NCBI RefSeq assembly: GCF_040954645.1
Contig: NC_092807.1
Span: 3,348,001-3,412,000, forward strand
Reading direction: 5' to 3'
Length of the DNA: 64,000 bases
DNA from: Diabrotica undecimpunctata
Lineage: Eukaryota; Arthropoda; Insecta; Coleoptera; Chrysomelidae
Under the pieces are notes generated by a model. That model was not told the origin of the DNA and did no database searches. It worked only from the letters and a program-made list of their open reading frames with translations. The translations under genes were made by a program, and so were the position numbers. Positions 33,809 to 45,876 of this stretch are shown here, in pieces; positions within the stretch are counted from its first letter, which is position 1; each line of letters starts with the position of its first letter.

Positions 33809-33888
<80 letters not shown>
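33808..33888. repeat. (TA)n microsatellite
   Basis: Alternating TA of about 80 bp directly at the PLE 3' border. Confidence 0.95.
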
Positions 33889-33890
<2 letters not shown>

Positions 33891-34160
33891 GCGCAACAGC
33901 TGCAGTGAGAATGTACTATGGCAATACATTTCTCTTTGAGATGGGTATTAGGCAAGGAGACATCATCTCTCCTTATTCATCACTTTATTACAGAATGCTA
34001 TGAGAGACAATAATTGGGAAAATATTGGAGTCAACAAAAATGAGGAGTTTCGGAACAATTCGAAGTTTGCTGACGACATAGACCTTATTGCAGACCTGGT
34101 GGATCTGCCAACTTCTTTAAGACCTTTAAAGTTACCTTTTCCAAAAACACAATAAGTATC
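33889..34160 (+). pseudogene. LINE RT fragment (RQGD to FADD)
   Basis: Plus strand: SATAAVRMYYGN, then MGIRQGDIISP, a frameshift, NNWENIGVNKNEEF, and KFADDIDLIAD. These are RT motifs B and C of an RTE-like LINE. The C-terminal part of a plus-strand LINE resumes at 34578 after an opposite-strand insertion and may belong to the same copy. Confidence 0.7.
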
Positions 34161-34162
34161 TG

Positions 34163-34585
34163 CGCCACGAGATTAAATTCTTCTTCTCATGGCGACGTCT
34201 TCTTTCGAAGGTTGGCGATCCAAATGGGAATTGTAGTTTTGGAAACTGCTGCGAGAAAGATTTCTGCGGATGAGCGGTCGAATCATCTCCTCAGGTCTTT
34301 CAGCCACGAGTTCTGACGTCTTCCTACTGATCTTTTGCTCTGTACTTTTCCTTCCAGTATAACTTGAAGTAACTCATATCTTTCGCCTCTCAACACATGA
34401 CCCAAGTATTGCATTTTCCTCTCTGATTATTCTTAGTAATTCTTTTTGTTTAGACATGTGATGAAGTACCTCAACATTAGTAACTCTTTGTACCCATGGA
34501 ATTCTCAACATTCGTCTGTATATATACATCTCAAAGGCACCTATTCTTTTTTCTATTTCAAAGTCCATTGTCCAACAGAGATTAA
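34163..34585 (-). pseudogene. LINE 3' fragment in opposite orientation
   Basis: Minus strand, in order: KRIGAFEMYIYRRMLRIPW, VTNVEVLHHMSKQKELLRII, LGHVLRGERYELLQVILEGK, GRRQNSWLKDLRRWF and a GAAGAAGAA tail near 34165. This is the C-terminal region of a LINE pol. It is inserted between two plus-strand LINE segments. Confidence 0.75.
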
Positions 34586-35030
34586 ATTAGGAAGAGACAA
34601 TCAAGCAACAGAGTTAAACAAGAGAATAGGACTAACATAGGTAGCTTACGGAAAACTGAGGGAAGTCTTTAGATCAGATATTCCCATGTGCTTGAAAAGA
34701 AAGGTCTTTGATCAGTGTATACTCCCAGTTCTAGCGTATGGAGCAGAAACATTGACTCTTACCAGAAGAGTTTTAAATCAAATAGAAGAAAAACTGGTGT
34801 TACGGAAGCAATAAAAAGAATTACAACGCTGAAATGGAACTGGGCAGGTCATGCTGGCAGAGTCAGAGATAGAAGATAGATCAAGAACATTTTAGAATGG
34901 AGACCTAGACACGTAATAGAGGATGTCCTCCAACAAGGTGATCAGATGATATCAAGCGCATCCAGCACAATTGGCTTCAGGGTGCTCAGGATGCAATGGA
35001 ATTATCTACGGAAGATTTTAGATGATTACG
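34578..35030 (+). pseudogene. LINE C-terminal fragment
   Basis: Plus strand: EIKLGRDNQATELNKRIGLT, GKLREVFRSDIPMCLKRKVF, CILPVLAYGAETLTLTRR, then frameshifted VTEAIKRITTLKWNWAGHAG and LEWRPRH. This is the thumb/C-terminus of a LINE of the same group as 16880-18265 (compare SSDIPICLKRKTFNQCVLPV there). Multiple frameshifts. Confidence 0.75.
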
Positions 35031-35610
35031 ATGATTTTAGTGTATCTTAATAACAAAGTAATATAACACATATTACGCGAATTTGCAGGAATATTTTTTT
35101 CCATCCTGCAGAATTTTTGATTTTATGAGATATCACTCCATTAGTCCTAGTCTTGATTATTAGATTTAGATTTATATTCAAATTATGGTATATCTGTTTG
35201 ATATGTATTTTTATATGTATGTGTGACAATAAAGAGATCTGTGATGGTCAAACGAAATTCACGAAAAAATAAAAGAGAAAAGAAAGCTAGATAAAGAGTT
35301 TCATGAAAATATGAAACGAAATAGTTAACGTAAAGCATATTAAAAGGCGATGGAAACAATACATTCACAATAAAATGAAAAGTTTGACAAAAAACCAGTT
35401 GAACGTACCCAGACATTAACAGCAATGGTCAAATCAACAAACGAAGTAGATGTTCAGGTCTTCAAAAATAAAAAATAAAAGTTAAAGCAGTTCTATCCCT
35501 CGGGAAGTGTGGACAGCTTTAGGAGAAACAGGAACAAGTTGACTAACAGGTTTTTTTAATATAACAAATGCCAGATGAATGAATCAGTATATAAGTACAG
35601 TACGGTACAT
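35031..35610. other. AT-rich, no recognised gene
   Basis: No coding or repeat signature could be supported. Confidence 0.4.
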
Positions 35611-35744
35611 TACGAGCCCCTTCCCATATCAGTTGCCCCAACGTTTTTATAACGTAATTAAAACTATTGATTAAACAGAATAATAATAAATTAAAAAAAA
35701 ACGCATATGCAATATTAACAAAAAAAAAATGTGAAAGTTACAAA

Positions 35745-36800
35745 AAGTGAGTTATATCCCCTTTATTTTTAATGACATCCACAATTCTTCGAGGCATAGT
35801 TTTTACCAAGTTCTGACAAAATTCTAATGTAAACGAATCCCATATTTCTTACAATTTTTTCTTCAATTCGTTGACGTACCTGGCAGGATGTTTTCTCAAA
35901 GCTTTTTTCATTTTGCGCCACAAAGTCTCTATCGGGGACAAGTTGGGACTGTTAGAAACCCATTCCAGAAAAGTGGTATGCCATGGTCTTCAATCCATTT
36001 TAAAAACTTTTTGAGGTATGGCAACCTGCCCGTCCTGTTGGAAGACAAAATCTTCCGCTGATGTTAAACGGTGTGCCATAATCGGTAAAAGAAATTCTTC
36101 TAAAATATTCAAATATTTGTCCGTGTTTACAATCGTGTCCGTGTCTATCGATAAAATGTAACTTTCCCACACAGATCATGACAAATTCAGGAAATTTGAC
36201 TTTTTTCTTCAGACAGTCGGGGTGGAAATCTTCATTTTTCCTGCGAATGACGCGACTCCCACTGTCATCACTCCATTGTATTGGATCCCATTGCGACTGA
36301 GTCCAATCTTTATGACCTTTTGACCATCTTAATCTATTTTTTTTTGTTGTAATGTTAAAAGTTGCTTTTCCTTAGCCTAAAATAAAATGAAATTTATTAA
36401 AAAACAATTCGTACTAATTTTTTCAACTATAAAACTTACTTTGTACGTACCAAATCCTAATTTGTGGGTCTCTCAGTAACATGTTGATATAGAAACGTGT
36501 CTTTCAGTAAAGTCACTCCATAAAACGCTTTTCTCCATATAATTTGCTCGTCGATTTTTCACTATAATGCGTCTTAATGCCCTTCGATCTGCTTCGGTCA
36601 TTTTACTTTTTCGTACATTTCTAGGTTTTGTGACGACCGAACCTGTAGTTTTGTATCTTCTGACTATATTTCTTATTCAACATATTCGCTATTTCCGAAT
36701 TGAATTTTCCAGAATTAAAAAATCTGATAATGATTGAACAAATTTTCTCATCGATAACTTTACCTCGACCTGTTGTATAATCCACAGACGGCAAAAAGCT
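35745..36800 (-). pseudogene. Tc1-like transposase, degenerate
   Basis: Minus strand from about 36795: GRGKVIDEKICSII, FFNSGKFNSEIANMLN (helix-turn-helix), MTEADRRALRRIIVKNRRAN (second DNA-binding domain), WSKGHKDWTQSQWDPIQWSD (first aspartate region), FVFQQDGQVA (second), FLEWVSNSPNLSPIETLW (final glutamate) and MPRRIVDVIKNKG (C-terminus). Domains are complete in order but spread over several frames with stops. Confidence 0.85.
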
Positions 36801-36943
36801 TTATAATACTGCAAAATATATTTGACATTAACTGACAGTATTATTGTTTTGATGTCATTTTTCCATAGCTACCTCTGGATTTAACGTAATTATGAAAAAA
36901 TCAACGTATGGTGACATAAGTGAATGCCTATAGCCTAATAATG

Positions 36944-37043
<100 letters not shown>

Positions 37044-37238
37044 GCATTTAGTGAATTTGTTTATTGTTGAAAATAAATAGAAAACCATAAGGGTAATGTT
37101 TTTAGTAAATATTAATAAAAATGCCATATTAATTAATATGGGAACTTATAAAAACATGCAGAGTATAAGTTGTTTATGGTAATCGACTTAAACTGCAAAT
37201 TCCATAGGTGGGCCAACTTATATGGGAAGGGGCTCGTA

Positions 37239-38106
37239 TACAAGCAATTAGACAAAAGGATGATATTTACGTAAAAAGTAATGAAGAACAAAAAAACATG
37301 CTGAAATGATTATTACGACAGCGATTTATTACGACAGTGGCGTAGAATGTAAGGGGGAAAAGGAAGTTTATCCCTACAGAACGCCTCTGGTTACACCTGA
37401 AAACTATCTTTTAACACTAGTTAAAGTATCTTAACATGTATAAACTGTTTGTCAAGTTTGAACAATGAGTTAAAACAATGGGCTAAAATCATTTTCGAAT
37501 ATTTGTAATAAAACAATGTGTATCTCGGTAAGGAGAAATATTTTATTGATGTGTTTTAGCTTAAATCTTCGTATTTTGTTCTAAGATTTCTCCAGTTACT
37601 ATATGGACAGTTTTTAATAAAACACCCTGTATTTGTAATACTACGTTTGTCGTCTCAACCGTTCAATAGCATATTCAATTATTTCATACTCTTAATTGAT
37701 GGTACTTTTCCACTTTTTCTATTCCCGAACCTACTCACCCAAACCCTCGACGCACCGCCGCTGATATTCACACACTTAACTACTCGCAGAACCACCTGTA
37801 GTCTTATACTGTCGGGATATTATTTCATTTGCGAGATTCGAAGTTGGAAGGCCGCCGGCAGCGTATTACTCGCAATTTACTTCATAGCGATTATTTGTAC
37901 AAGTTCCCTTTTCAATTTAAATAAATAGTTACGAAGCTATTATCGTATTTTACAGCTGCCCGATGACCGTTTACTACAAAATTATAAACGCGGCATTCAT
38001 ACAAAGTTGTACGTAGTTCGTGTCGTTAGAGAAGTTTTAGAACAGTCATAGCAGAGACGTATTGTATTGGTTTCTGTTGAAGAATAAATAAACTCTTCAA
38101 ATAAAG
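37239..38106. other. No recognised gene
   Basis: ACACCCTGTATT near 37621 resembles a mariner-type terminus without an identified partner. About 37660-37900 is less AT-rich, but its open frame (37647-37928) has no recognised motif; it might be single-copy host sequence. Confidence 0.35.
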
Positions 38107-38339
38107 TTAACCCTTTCAGTCACACATCCAGAAAGAGGCATCCAAAAATTATAAAATTTGGTAGATATGCTTGAGAGAGGTAACTAAAAGAATACGTAAC
38201 AAAAAAAATACTGTCCCTTTATCCGTTTTTTTATTACGACTTGTACCTCACAAGGTACCTGTTGCCTTTAAGGATGTTACAAAAAAAAACAAAATCAACT
38301 AATTAATATTTAATTTATTCTAATATTTATACACAAGAT

Positions 38340-38600
38340 GAATATTTTGCCTAAGCTTGGAAAATCTATTACATGACACCTTTTACCAGTGGAATTACAA
38401 CATGTAAGGGCCAATACATTCTAACTCGAGGATATTGTACATTTCCCATTATTACGTGTTTCCCTATAAATTTTTTTATTTGATCAGGGGTCGTTGGAGA
38501 AAATCTTGCTATATGCTTGTGCACGGAATGATGATTTGTCATCTCAGCCATTACTGGGAAGATATCATCAAATATATTGTTGTGATCTGCTTTATGATGT
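38340..38600 (-). pseudogene. piggyBac-like transposase, internal fragment
   Basis: Minus strand: NIFDDIFPVMAEMTNHHS, TTPDQIKKFIGKHVIMG, YPRVRMYW. These match the start of the piggyBac transposase fold (..EI..FIGI.I.MG....P....YW). The catalytic aspartates are downstream in the family and are absent here. Confidence 0.75.
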
Positions 38601-39950
38601 TTTATTATTAATTAACACTAATTTAATTAATCCAATTATTTAATTAATTAATTCACTAATTTATGCAGAGTCATACAAATCAATTACTATTAAAAATTCT
38701 CAGGGTGCTTCTTAATTTTACTTTAATCACTTTACTTTATATATCTCTTCGAGTGGGTTCAGTATCTCCTAGTTGCTCATAATCGGGATAGAACAGGAAA
38801 CGGAACTAACATCAAAACAACATAAATATGCACACAAATTATTATTTATTTTCAATAAGCAATACGTTGAATATTAATAAATAACTTTTGTGGGCAATTA
38901 TCTTTCCCAACAAACTCCTATACTCTAAATTTAATTTTAATTACAAACTATCTATTGATCTGTTTTTTATAATAATATCCACAAAAAAATTGACCATATA
39001 AAATATAATTTATTCACAAAAAAATAACTCTTTGAAACTTGGAATCTTAGTTCGTATGTTTATATTTGATTTTATCTTTAAAATATCTTAGAGGTTTTCT
39101 TTCATTCAAATTATTTGACTGACCTTTATTTTTTACACCAATGCTGTCTCCTCTCGATCAAACCACAGTTCCTTCCTTGATTGATTATGTCCGGCTACCA
39201 TCAAATCTTTCCCGTTCTCAGCATCGATCCAAACCGCATACCAGCAAACTACTCCTCCGAAAACACAAGCCCAAGCCTCTTTTGACCGGTACTCTTTATT
39301 CACAAATTCTCCTTTCTTTCTCAATTGTATCTCGTGGACTATGCAGACTCAAAAGAGGTATTAATCTTCTTGATTTTGATCTGCTCTCAGCTTCCACCTT
39401 TTTCACTAACACACGAAAACACTGGTACTCAGATTGACTACACGAAAAACACGTCTTCTCTTCTGGTCTGCCGGTAACATAATGATCTTTTCAATCTCCC
39501 CAGACAAACCTTCTCAACTCTCTCATTCCCCATCATTCCTTTTTAACCAATCATAAGCATTCATTTTTTCCCACTAATTTTCGATTTAGAAAATTTCCAA
39601 CATAATATTTAAAACAAATAAACTACTTTCACTCAAATTACTTTTCAGAAACCATTAACAATTTTGCCTTTTTCAACAGAAATAAGCTTCCAAATTCTTG
39701 TTATCTCATATCTAAATCTAATTCTAATTTACTTTCGAAAATGCCCACCGCAAAATACAATTACAAGTTTATTCTTAAATCTATAAAATTATACGGGTTC
39801 CATTGTCCTTTCACTAATCACTCAGTCTTTCAAGGAAAAAACTCGTCCGGGTCCCGTCACGGAACAATGTCTTCTCTTATTCTAACTATTACAAATAAAT
39901 ACAGGGTTGTATTTTAACTTATATGCCCGCGGTATATTAAAATAATAAAA
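38601..39950. mobile_element. Unidentified insertion of about 1.35 kb within piggyBac
   Basis: Separates the piggyBac N-terminus from FDDIFPVMAEMT. Approximate borders are inferred from loss of coding similarity. No coding motif recognised. It could be a solo LTR or a non-autonomous DNA element; precise ends and target duplication could not be fixed in the TTAAT-rich flanks. Confidence 0.35.
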
Positions 39951-39954
39951 AACT

Positions 39955-40434
39955 CTTTATTCTATTTCTGATTGATAAACTGATCCATAACAATATATTT
40001 ATTGAAAAAATCAATTGGTGCTGGTAAATCAACAACTTGCTCTGGAATGGGATTATAACATGTTACCTTTCTGGTCTCGAACTGCACATCCTTCATCCAT
40101 TTTATTTGCTTTTCTCAGTAAAATCGTGGTTTTTAAAAAACACTTTAATAGTTGTTTCTGGATTCATTTGATTTACTTCATCTTCTGTAACTTCTTGGTC
40201 GTTGTTTGGATCTTGCTCCAAATCATCCTCTAGATCTTGAGAATTAGTTTCTTCTTCATCTGAGTGGGCACTTTCATTCAAAAATTGAACTATTTCATCA
40301 TTAGTTTTCATTTGAGTATCATCCTCCCATCCATCATCTTCATCGTTCAGATACGGAATATCTGAGTCATCGTCATTTTCAAGATAATATAGTAACTCCT
40401 CATGTGTAAGTAATTTTTTACTATATTTAGCCAT
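39955..40434 (-). pseudogene. piggyBac-like transposase N-terminus
   Basis: Starts MAKYSKKLLTHEEL and has the acidic N-terminal region usual for piggyBac (NDDDSDIPYLNDEDDGWEDD). After KSK a stop and frameshift lead into WMKDVQFETR and EQVVDLPAPIDFFNKYI, the start of the conserved domain, before the insertion. Confidence 0.65.
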
Positions 40435-40579
40435 ATCTGAAAATAAATATTTCATGAAAGAACATGTTTTACACGAAAATATGTATTATTCGTTTTGTCA
40501 CAAAAACATCCTTAAAAGCAGTTTGTACCTCATAAGGTACATGTAAGGTACATAAATTACTACTTTATATCATGTACAT

Positions 40580-40860
40580 CTACAAGATCAAGAGAAGAAT
40601 CGAAAAAGGTAAAATACCTGAGAACAAACAGAAAATAAGTGAGTAGAATAGATATAATGGAAGAGAGATCGAATATTAGGTACTCACAAATTCTGATTGA
40701 AACAAGACCGCAATTCACGAACACCATTACTACAAGATATGAAGTGGAATTAAAAAACATGCGGTCACAAGGTATACCGAACGAATTGCTAAAACACAGC
40801 CTCCAAGTATTACAGGGATACCGCACCGTAATATGTATATTTTATCGACAGGAAAACAGC
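40580..40860 (+). pseudogene. LINE RT N-terminal fragment
   Basis: Plus strand: TRYEVELKNMRSQGIPNELLKHSLQV resembles the EVE.AL..MKN.KA.G.D.IPNELLK segment at the start of RTE-like RTs, with the KA.G.D part deleted. No catalytic motif. Weak. Confidence 0.45.
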
Positions 40861-40939
40861 TATAAAATGATATTTGAAAGATATTAAAAAAGTAAACAAA
40901 GAGTAAAACAAGGAAAAGACACGGCTGAAACATAGGCAA

Positions 40940-41700
40940 CTAGGAATGCAAAGGAAAACCTGGTAAGAGGGAATATCAATAGCGATGAGATGCTTTGAAG
41001 AATCTAAAGGTACGCTCATAATTGAGACTATCGCTTGTTATTGTCGTCTAGCACATAGCAGTGACAGTAAACGCTCACATTTAAATTAATGCACTGGCGA
41101 TCGATACTATGTTACGATCCTATGGTCGGAGCGACCCTCACTGCCTCTTTGTGCTCGGTGCCTCTTTGTGAGCGCCAACTTAGAGAAATCTAACGGAACT
41201 ACTGACTGGCGAAAGAAATAGGCATCGGACAATGACCAACAATATTTTAACCAGATTAAATGTATATAATAGCTACACCAATGAAACTCTTTTTCTGAGA
41301 ATATTTTCACCTTAAACTTTACTGTTTCTCACCACCATTATTTTTGTCGAATTAAATATTATTAACCAATATTTACAGTGTTACCCTGTTCAAAAGAGAT
41401 ATTAAATTTCATTACTCCGCAGACAGCAAAAGCAAACATCGATCAAACAATTCTGCAGGCAAATCACGCTGCTTGAGTTAAAAGTAATATTCGAGTTTCC
41501 TCGAATAGATTTGTTCATTTCTGTTCGACACCGCAAAATCTAACGAGATCAGCTAATCACTTTCAAATTAGACAAGAAGTGACGGCGTAATTTTATGCCC
41601 TATGGATTTGTACTGGTACTGGGAGGCACCGAGTTGGGTAGTTTATTGTGCAATAGGGAATTTAAGACAAATACATAAATATTACTAACCAACACTTACT
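40940..41700. other. No confident gene
   Basis: Minus strand near 41105-41150 reads GSEGRSDHRIV, which could be an SDH motif from a LINE endonuclease, but nothing else supports it. The rest is unassigned. Confidence 0.3.
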
Positions 41701-43135
41701 TACTTCATTTACATAAGTACTACCAAATATAAGGGAATTCGAAATAGAAAGAGCTTTAACAGAGCTAAAAAATAATAAAGCTCCAGGACACGACGGTATA
41801 ATTGCCGAGCTCTTGAAAACAAGCAAGACATTAACAATCCCTGTACTAACAGAGCTATTTAATAGATGTCTCCATAATAGCAAGATCCCTAAAGACTGGA
41901 ACGAGAGTCTAGTAATACTCTTACACAAAAAAGGGGACAAATGTGATCTACAGAATTATAGACCAATATCGTTGCTCAGTCAAGTATACAAATTATTTAT
42001 GAGATTTATTAACAACCGGTTAACCTACAAAATGGACAATTACCAACCGGTTGAACAGGCTGGCTTCCGCGAAAGGATATAGTACATCAGACCATCTGCT
42101 GACAATGAGAACATTGATAGAGAAGACAAATGAATACCAACTACCCGTATTTCTTGCCGTTTGATAGTATCGAGATGTGGGCCATAGAACAAGCTATTAA
42201 TAATTGTAGAATAGATTCGAGATATAGGCAACTAATACATAATATATAATATGAAAATGCAACTATGATAGTACAACTAGATGAAAATACAAATCCCATC
42301 CCCCCTAAGAGAGGAGTGAGACAAGGAGACGTAATATCGCCAAAGCTTTTCAACCTAGCCCTAGAAGACGTCTTTAAAACTACAAATTGGTCAACCTATG
42401 GCATTAACGTTAATGCCAACAAGTTAAACCACCTCAGATTCGCTGACGACATAGTGATTATAGCGAGCACATTCGAGGAACTGCAAATTATGATTATAGC
42501 AGCCAGCTCCCAATACATCGGCCTAAAAATGAATATGAAAAAAACAAAAATAATGACAAACACAGATGATCCCAGACGTATAACTATAAATGGCAGTGAG
42601 ATAGAACAAATCCAGGCCAAATCCTGAGACTTGACAAAGAGAACCAAAATGCGGAAATTACTAGAAGAGCAAGACTAGAATGGACAGGATTTGGAAAACT
42701 TAGTTGGATACTTAAGAACCGCAAAATACCCCAATACTTGAGGAGCAAAGTGTTCAACCAATGCATCCTTCCTATCATGACATATTGATGCCAAACCTGG
42801 ACCCTAACCAAGGCAAACATGAATAAACTAGCCACAACAGAAAGAACAATGGAAAGAGCAATGTTAGGTATACGACTGTCAGATAAAAAGAGGAACGACT
42901 GGGTAAGATCCAAAACAAAAGTCGAGGGTATAGCAACAAAAATTGCCAAACTTAAATGGAGCTTCGCGGGCCACAATGCTAGACAAAAAGACCAACGTTG
43001 GAATACTACAATACAACATTGGAGATCTTACGAAAGTAAACGACCAAGAGGAAGACCACAGATGAGATGGGTTGATGACATTAAAAGAATAGCCGGAACA
43101 AATTGGAAATATGTTGCTCAGGCTATTTTGATAAC
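41700..43135 (+). pseudogene. Non-LTR retrotransposon (RTE-like) RT, degenerate
   Basis: Plus strand: LTELKNNKAPGHDGIIAELL, KIPKDWNESLVILLHKKGDK, YRPISLLSQVYKLF and EQAGFRER (41740-42080), a frameshift, then STSDHLLTMRTLIEKT. A deletion removes most of motif A. GVRQGDVISPKLF and LRFADDIVIIAS follow (42265-42627), then a shift to the thumb and RPRGRPQMRWVDDIKR (42819-43110). Close to the LINE at 11516-13338. Catalytic aspartate of motif A lost. Confidence 0.85.
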
Positions 43136-43189
43136 AAATTCTTTAAAAAATGTCCATTTCAAACACGACCTATAAATGTTTTGAAAATT

Positions 43190-43416
43190 GAACAAAAATC
43201 TCCCCATTTGATTTTTCATCGTACAACGTACTATGGAAATTTCGTTTCAAATATATTGAGTCCAAAGGGCAAAAAAAAACAATAACACTCCAGTTACCTT
43301 TAGCATCTCATCAGCAGCTACCTCATTCTAGAGAAAAATTTGAAGATGTAGTGTCTCTTAGTGCATTTTGTTCCAAAGAAGCTCAGCAGTACTTTGAATC
43401 TTTACCACATCAGTAA
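43190..43416 (+). pseudogene. Possible C-terminal exon of the little-known transposase-like family
   Basis: Plus strand reads LASHQQLPHSREKFEDVVSL then SAFCSKEAQQYFESLPHQ and stop at 43414, with SPHLIFHRTTYYGNF just upstream in another frame. Its pattern (K..DV..L......FY..LP) resembles the C-terminus at 54460-54666. Weak similarity, judged by eye. It lies directly after the LINE 3' end. Confidence 0.3.
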
Positions 43417-43419
43417 ATA

Positions 43420-45105
43420 AGTATTCTTCTTAAGTATATTGTTTTTTAATTATAATAAAAGGTAATAAAGGCCTTGTTTAACTTATTTTTGTGCGCTAGC
43501 AGTAACATTTTTTTTTATTAATTCAAAATATTTTTTATTAAATTAATATAATTAACACTTATATATATAGTGTTATATAACATATTTTACTTAATTGTTT
43601 AGCAACCTGTTAAAAAAAAGGAGTTTAGGATCATACAAGTTAAATATTACAAAATAAAAAATTAGAAAATGTAGTTTTCTGAAAAATGTACTAATATACT
43701 GACATTGCGCCTTTATTCCCTGCACCCTTCATGTATTAGTCATCTCCTGTAGTACTTCATCTCTTAGTGTCGTCATTGGCATAAATTCGAGAAATCGTAG
43801 TTGCCACACTTACCTTAATGTATATTACCTATGTCTAGCTGAAAGATTTACGTACTGTATATAAAATATAAAATTAACAGAAACATTTTACCAAATCTTA
43901 AACTATTCGCTTTAAGTTGTTCTATAAATTTCATTAGCCAGATTTTCAAAGTTTATAGCTTCATTTTGTTTAAATTTCTTTAAACAAATTAGTTCGCAAC
44001 TTTTTAGTGAAATTTTTTATGTTTAATAGTTATAACTTTTTTATTAATAATGATAAAGTAATTTTGCAAAGTTTATTTTAAAGCTCAAATAACTACCTTT
44101 AAAATGAGGGGTTTTGGAAGTTAATCTACATGGAAAAGCTCCATCGAATGCCTATTTCACAAAATTTGTTATAACTCCGGTTTTAACAACCGGATGAAAG
44201 TTTACCACACACCATTTTGTTCAGTGTTTCAAAATAAACAACTCAACCCCCCTGGCTGCTAGAGTATACTCTTACTGTGGGTCTGAATTTTATTGAGTAC
44301 AAATAAAGGAAAAAAAAGAGACTTTTCTGCTTCTTGACATTATTCTTCTAGTTGTCTTTTCTATAGATTGTCTTAGTTTATTTATTTTATTTTTGTTTAT
44401 TATGTTAGGAAGGATTGTCTTATTTTTTATTTTATCTCCCGAATTAGTGATCTTTAGAAAAGCTTAATAGACATAAAATAATAATAATATAGACATATTT
44501 AAATACAAATTGGATTCTATACATATTATACGTTTTTTATTGGTTTGATAAAAAGCTCATATAGAAATCATTACCACCAGACTCACCTAATAACAAATAT
44601 TTAAAAATAGAAACTAGAAACTTGATTTTGACCTTGTTGTCCCTTGTTTTCGATTATTTTCACACGTTATTTTAATTTTTCGGAAAAGTTCTGTATTGAC
44701 ACAGATATACTAACGTTTACCTTAAATATTCATTTACAAAATCAGTGACAAACAACTTTGTTGTTGGTTAAAGATAATGTTTAGACTATTACGAGGAAGA
44801 TAAGTAAATTAATCTATTACGAGGAACGTTGGTAAATTAATTAAAGGAGGAAAGTGAAAGGAAATCATAAAAACCACGATGGGCTCTTGTTCCGGCAAGT
44901 AATTCAACGTAGGCATTCTATTCCGGATGAGATTAAGGACGATCACGTCATAGTTTGAGTTGTTTCTGGATATTTGTATATCTAAAGGAATTTCCGACTT
45001 CATAGTAAATGTATTTTAGGATGAGATAATAATAACAAACGTGTTTAATATGCCAAAATAGGTAAAAATCCTAAGGGAAGGAAAACTGCCAATAGAAATA
45101 CATTA
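43420..45105. other. No recognised gene
   Basis: AT-rich throughout. Some phrases resemble generic repeats but no boundary, coding or RNA signal could be supported. Confidence 0.4.
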
Positions 45106-45457
45106 TACAGGGTGTCCCATAATTAATTGGACATTAGCTAAGGGGTGATAGCTGACACCAAAATAAAGCGTTTGAGCTCAAATTGCTTAGGGAAAATGTT
45201 GCTAGTTTTCGTTCTACAGGGTGATTCATTAATATTTTTTTATATTATTTTTATGGATATATTGAAAACTATTTAACCGATTTAAGTGAAATTTGGTATC
45301 TTGCTATTATTTAGTATGCTTAATAAGAAAATGATATTAGTTTTACCATTGACACTAGGTGGCGCCACCTACTGTAACATTGGTTCATTAATGGGGCCAT
45401 AATTTTTTTGTCCGCCCTGTATAAATATTCTAGGAAAAAAAAACATGAAATAACATT

Positions 45458-45642
45458 TGAAATCGTAGGCTTCCACGGCCAGAGTCAGAATTATAGTTTA
45501 TTCGTCTTCCGGGTTTGGACCGTGTCATTTGTGAGTGACCCAAAAGTGGGTTCATCTCAACCCACTTTTGATGAGATGAACCCACTTTTGGGTCACTCAC
45601 AAATGACACGGTCCAAACCCGGAAGACGAATAAACTATAATT
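45458..45642. mobile_element. Hairpin insertion: 70-bp perfect inverted repeat, 13-bp duplication
   Basis: Inserted in the left TIR, with ATGAAATAACATT at 45445-45457 and 45643-45655; the right TIR shows the empty form (ATGAAAAAACATT). After about 30 unpaired bases (CGTAGGCTTCCACGGCC), 45489-45558 is the exact reverse complement of 45573-45642, leaving a 14-nt loop. The long open frames on both strands are a by-product of the palindrome. Mechanism and family unknown; a 13-bp duplication is more typical of target-primed retrotransposition than of DNA transposons. Confidence 0.9.
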
Positions 45643-45876
45643 ATGAAATAACATTCAATTCTACACAAAAAAGGTATTCTTGTTTCAAATCAAAAAAGTA
45701 CACCGTTTTCGAAATAAACGTATTTTGTTTTTCGCAAAACAAGCAGGTACCTAGGTATGCTGTGAACTTAATGGCAAAGTCAAGGCGTAAGTACGAATTT
45801 GTTTACTATTTGTTGTCAAAGTGCAGTGCGAGTCTATTATTAAAAAAGAATATGTGTGTACTTTGTACGCAGGTAA

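Larger units (their letters stand above)
38111..40560 (-). mobile_element. piggyBac-like element, split by a 1.3-kb insertion
   Basis: TTAA at 38107-38110 is followed by CCCTTTCAGTCACAC, the TTAA target and CCC start expected of piggyBac. Subterminal TTGTACCTCACAAGGTACCTGT near 38226 has an inverse partner near 40515-40540 (TTTGTACCTCATAAGGTACATG). The right terminus proper was not found. Transposase pieces lie on the minus strand at 39955-40434 and 38340-38600. Confidence 0.65.

Noticed and set aside
37647..37928. Host protein-coding exon
   Set aside because: Base composition is slightly higher in GC, but the frame shows no recognisable domain and no splice context could be defended.
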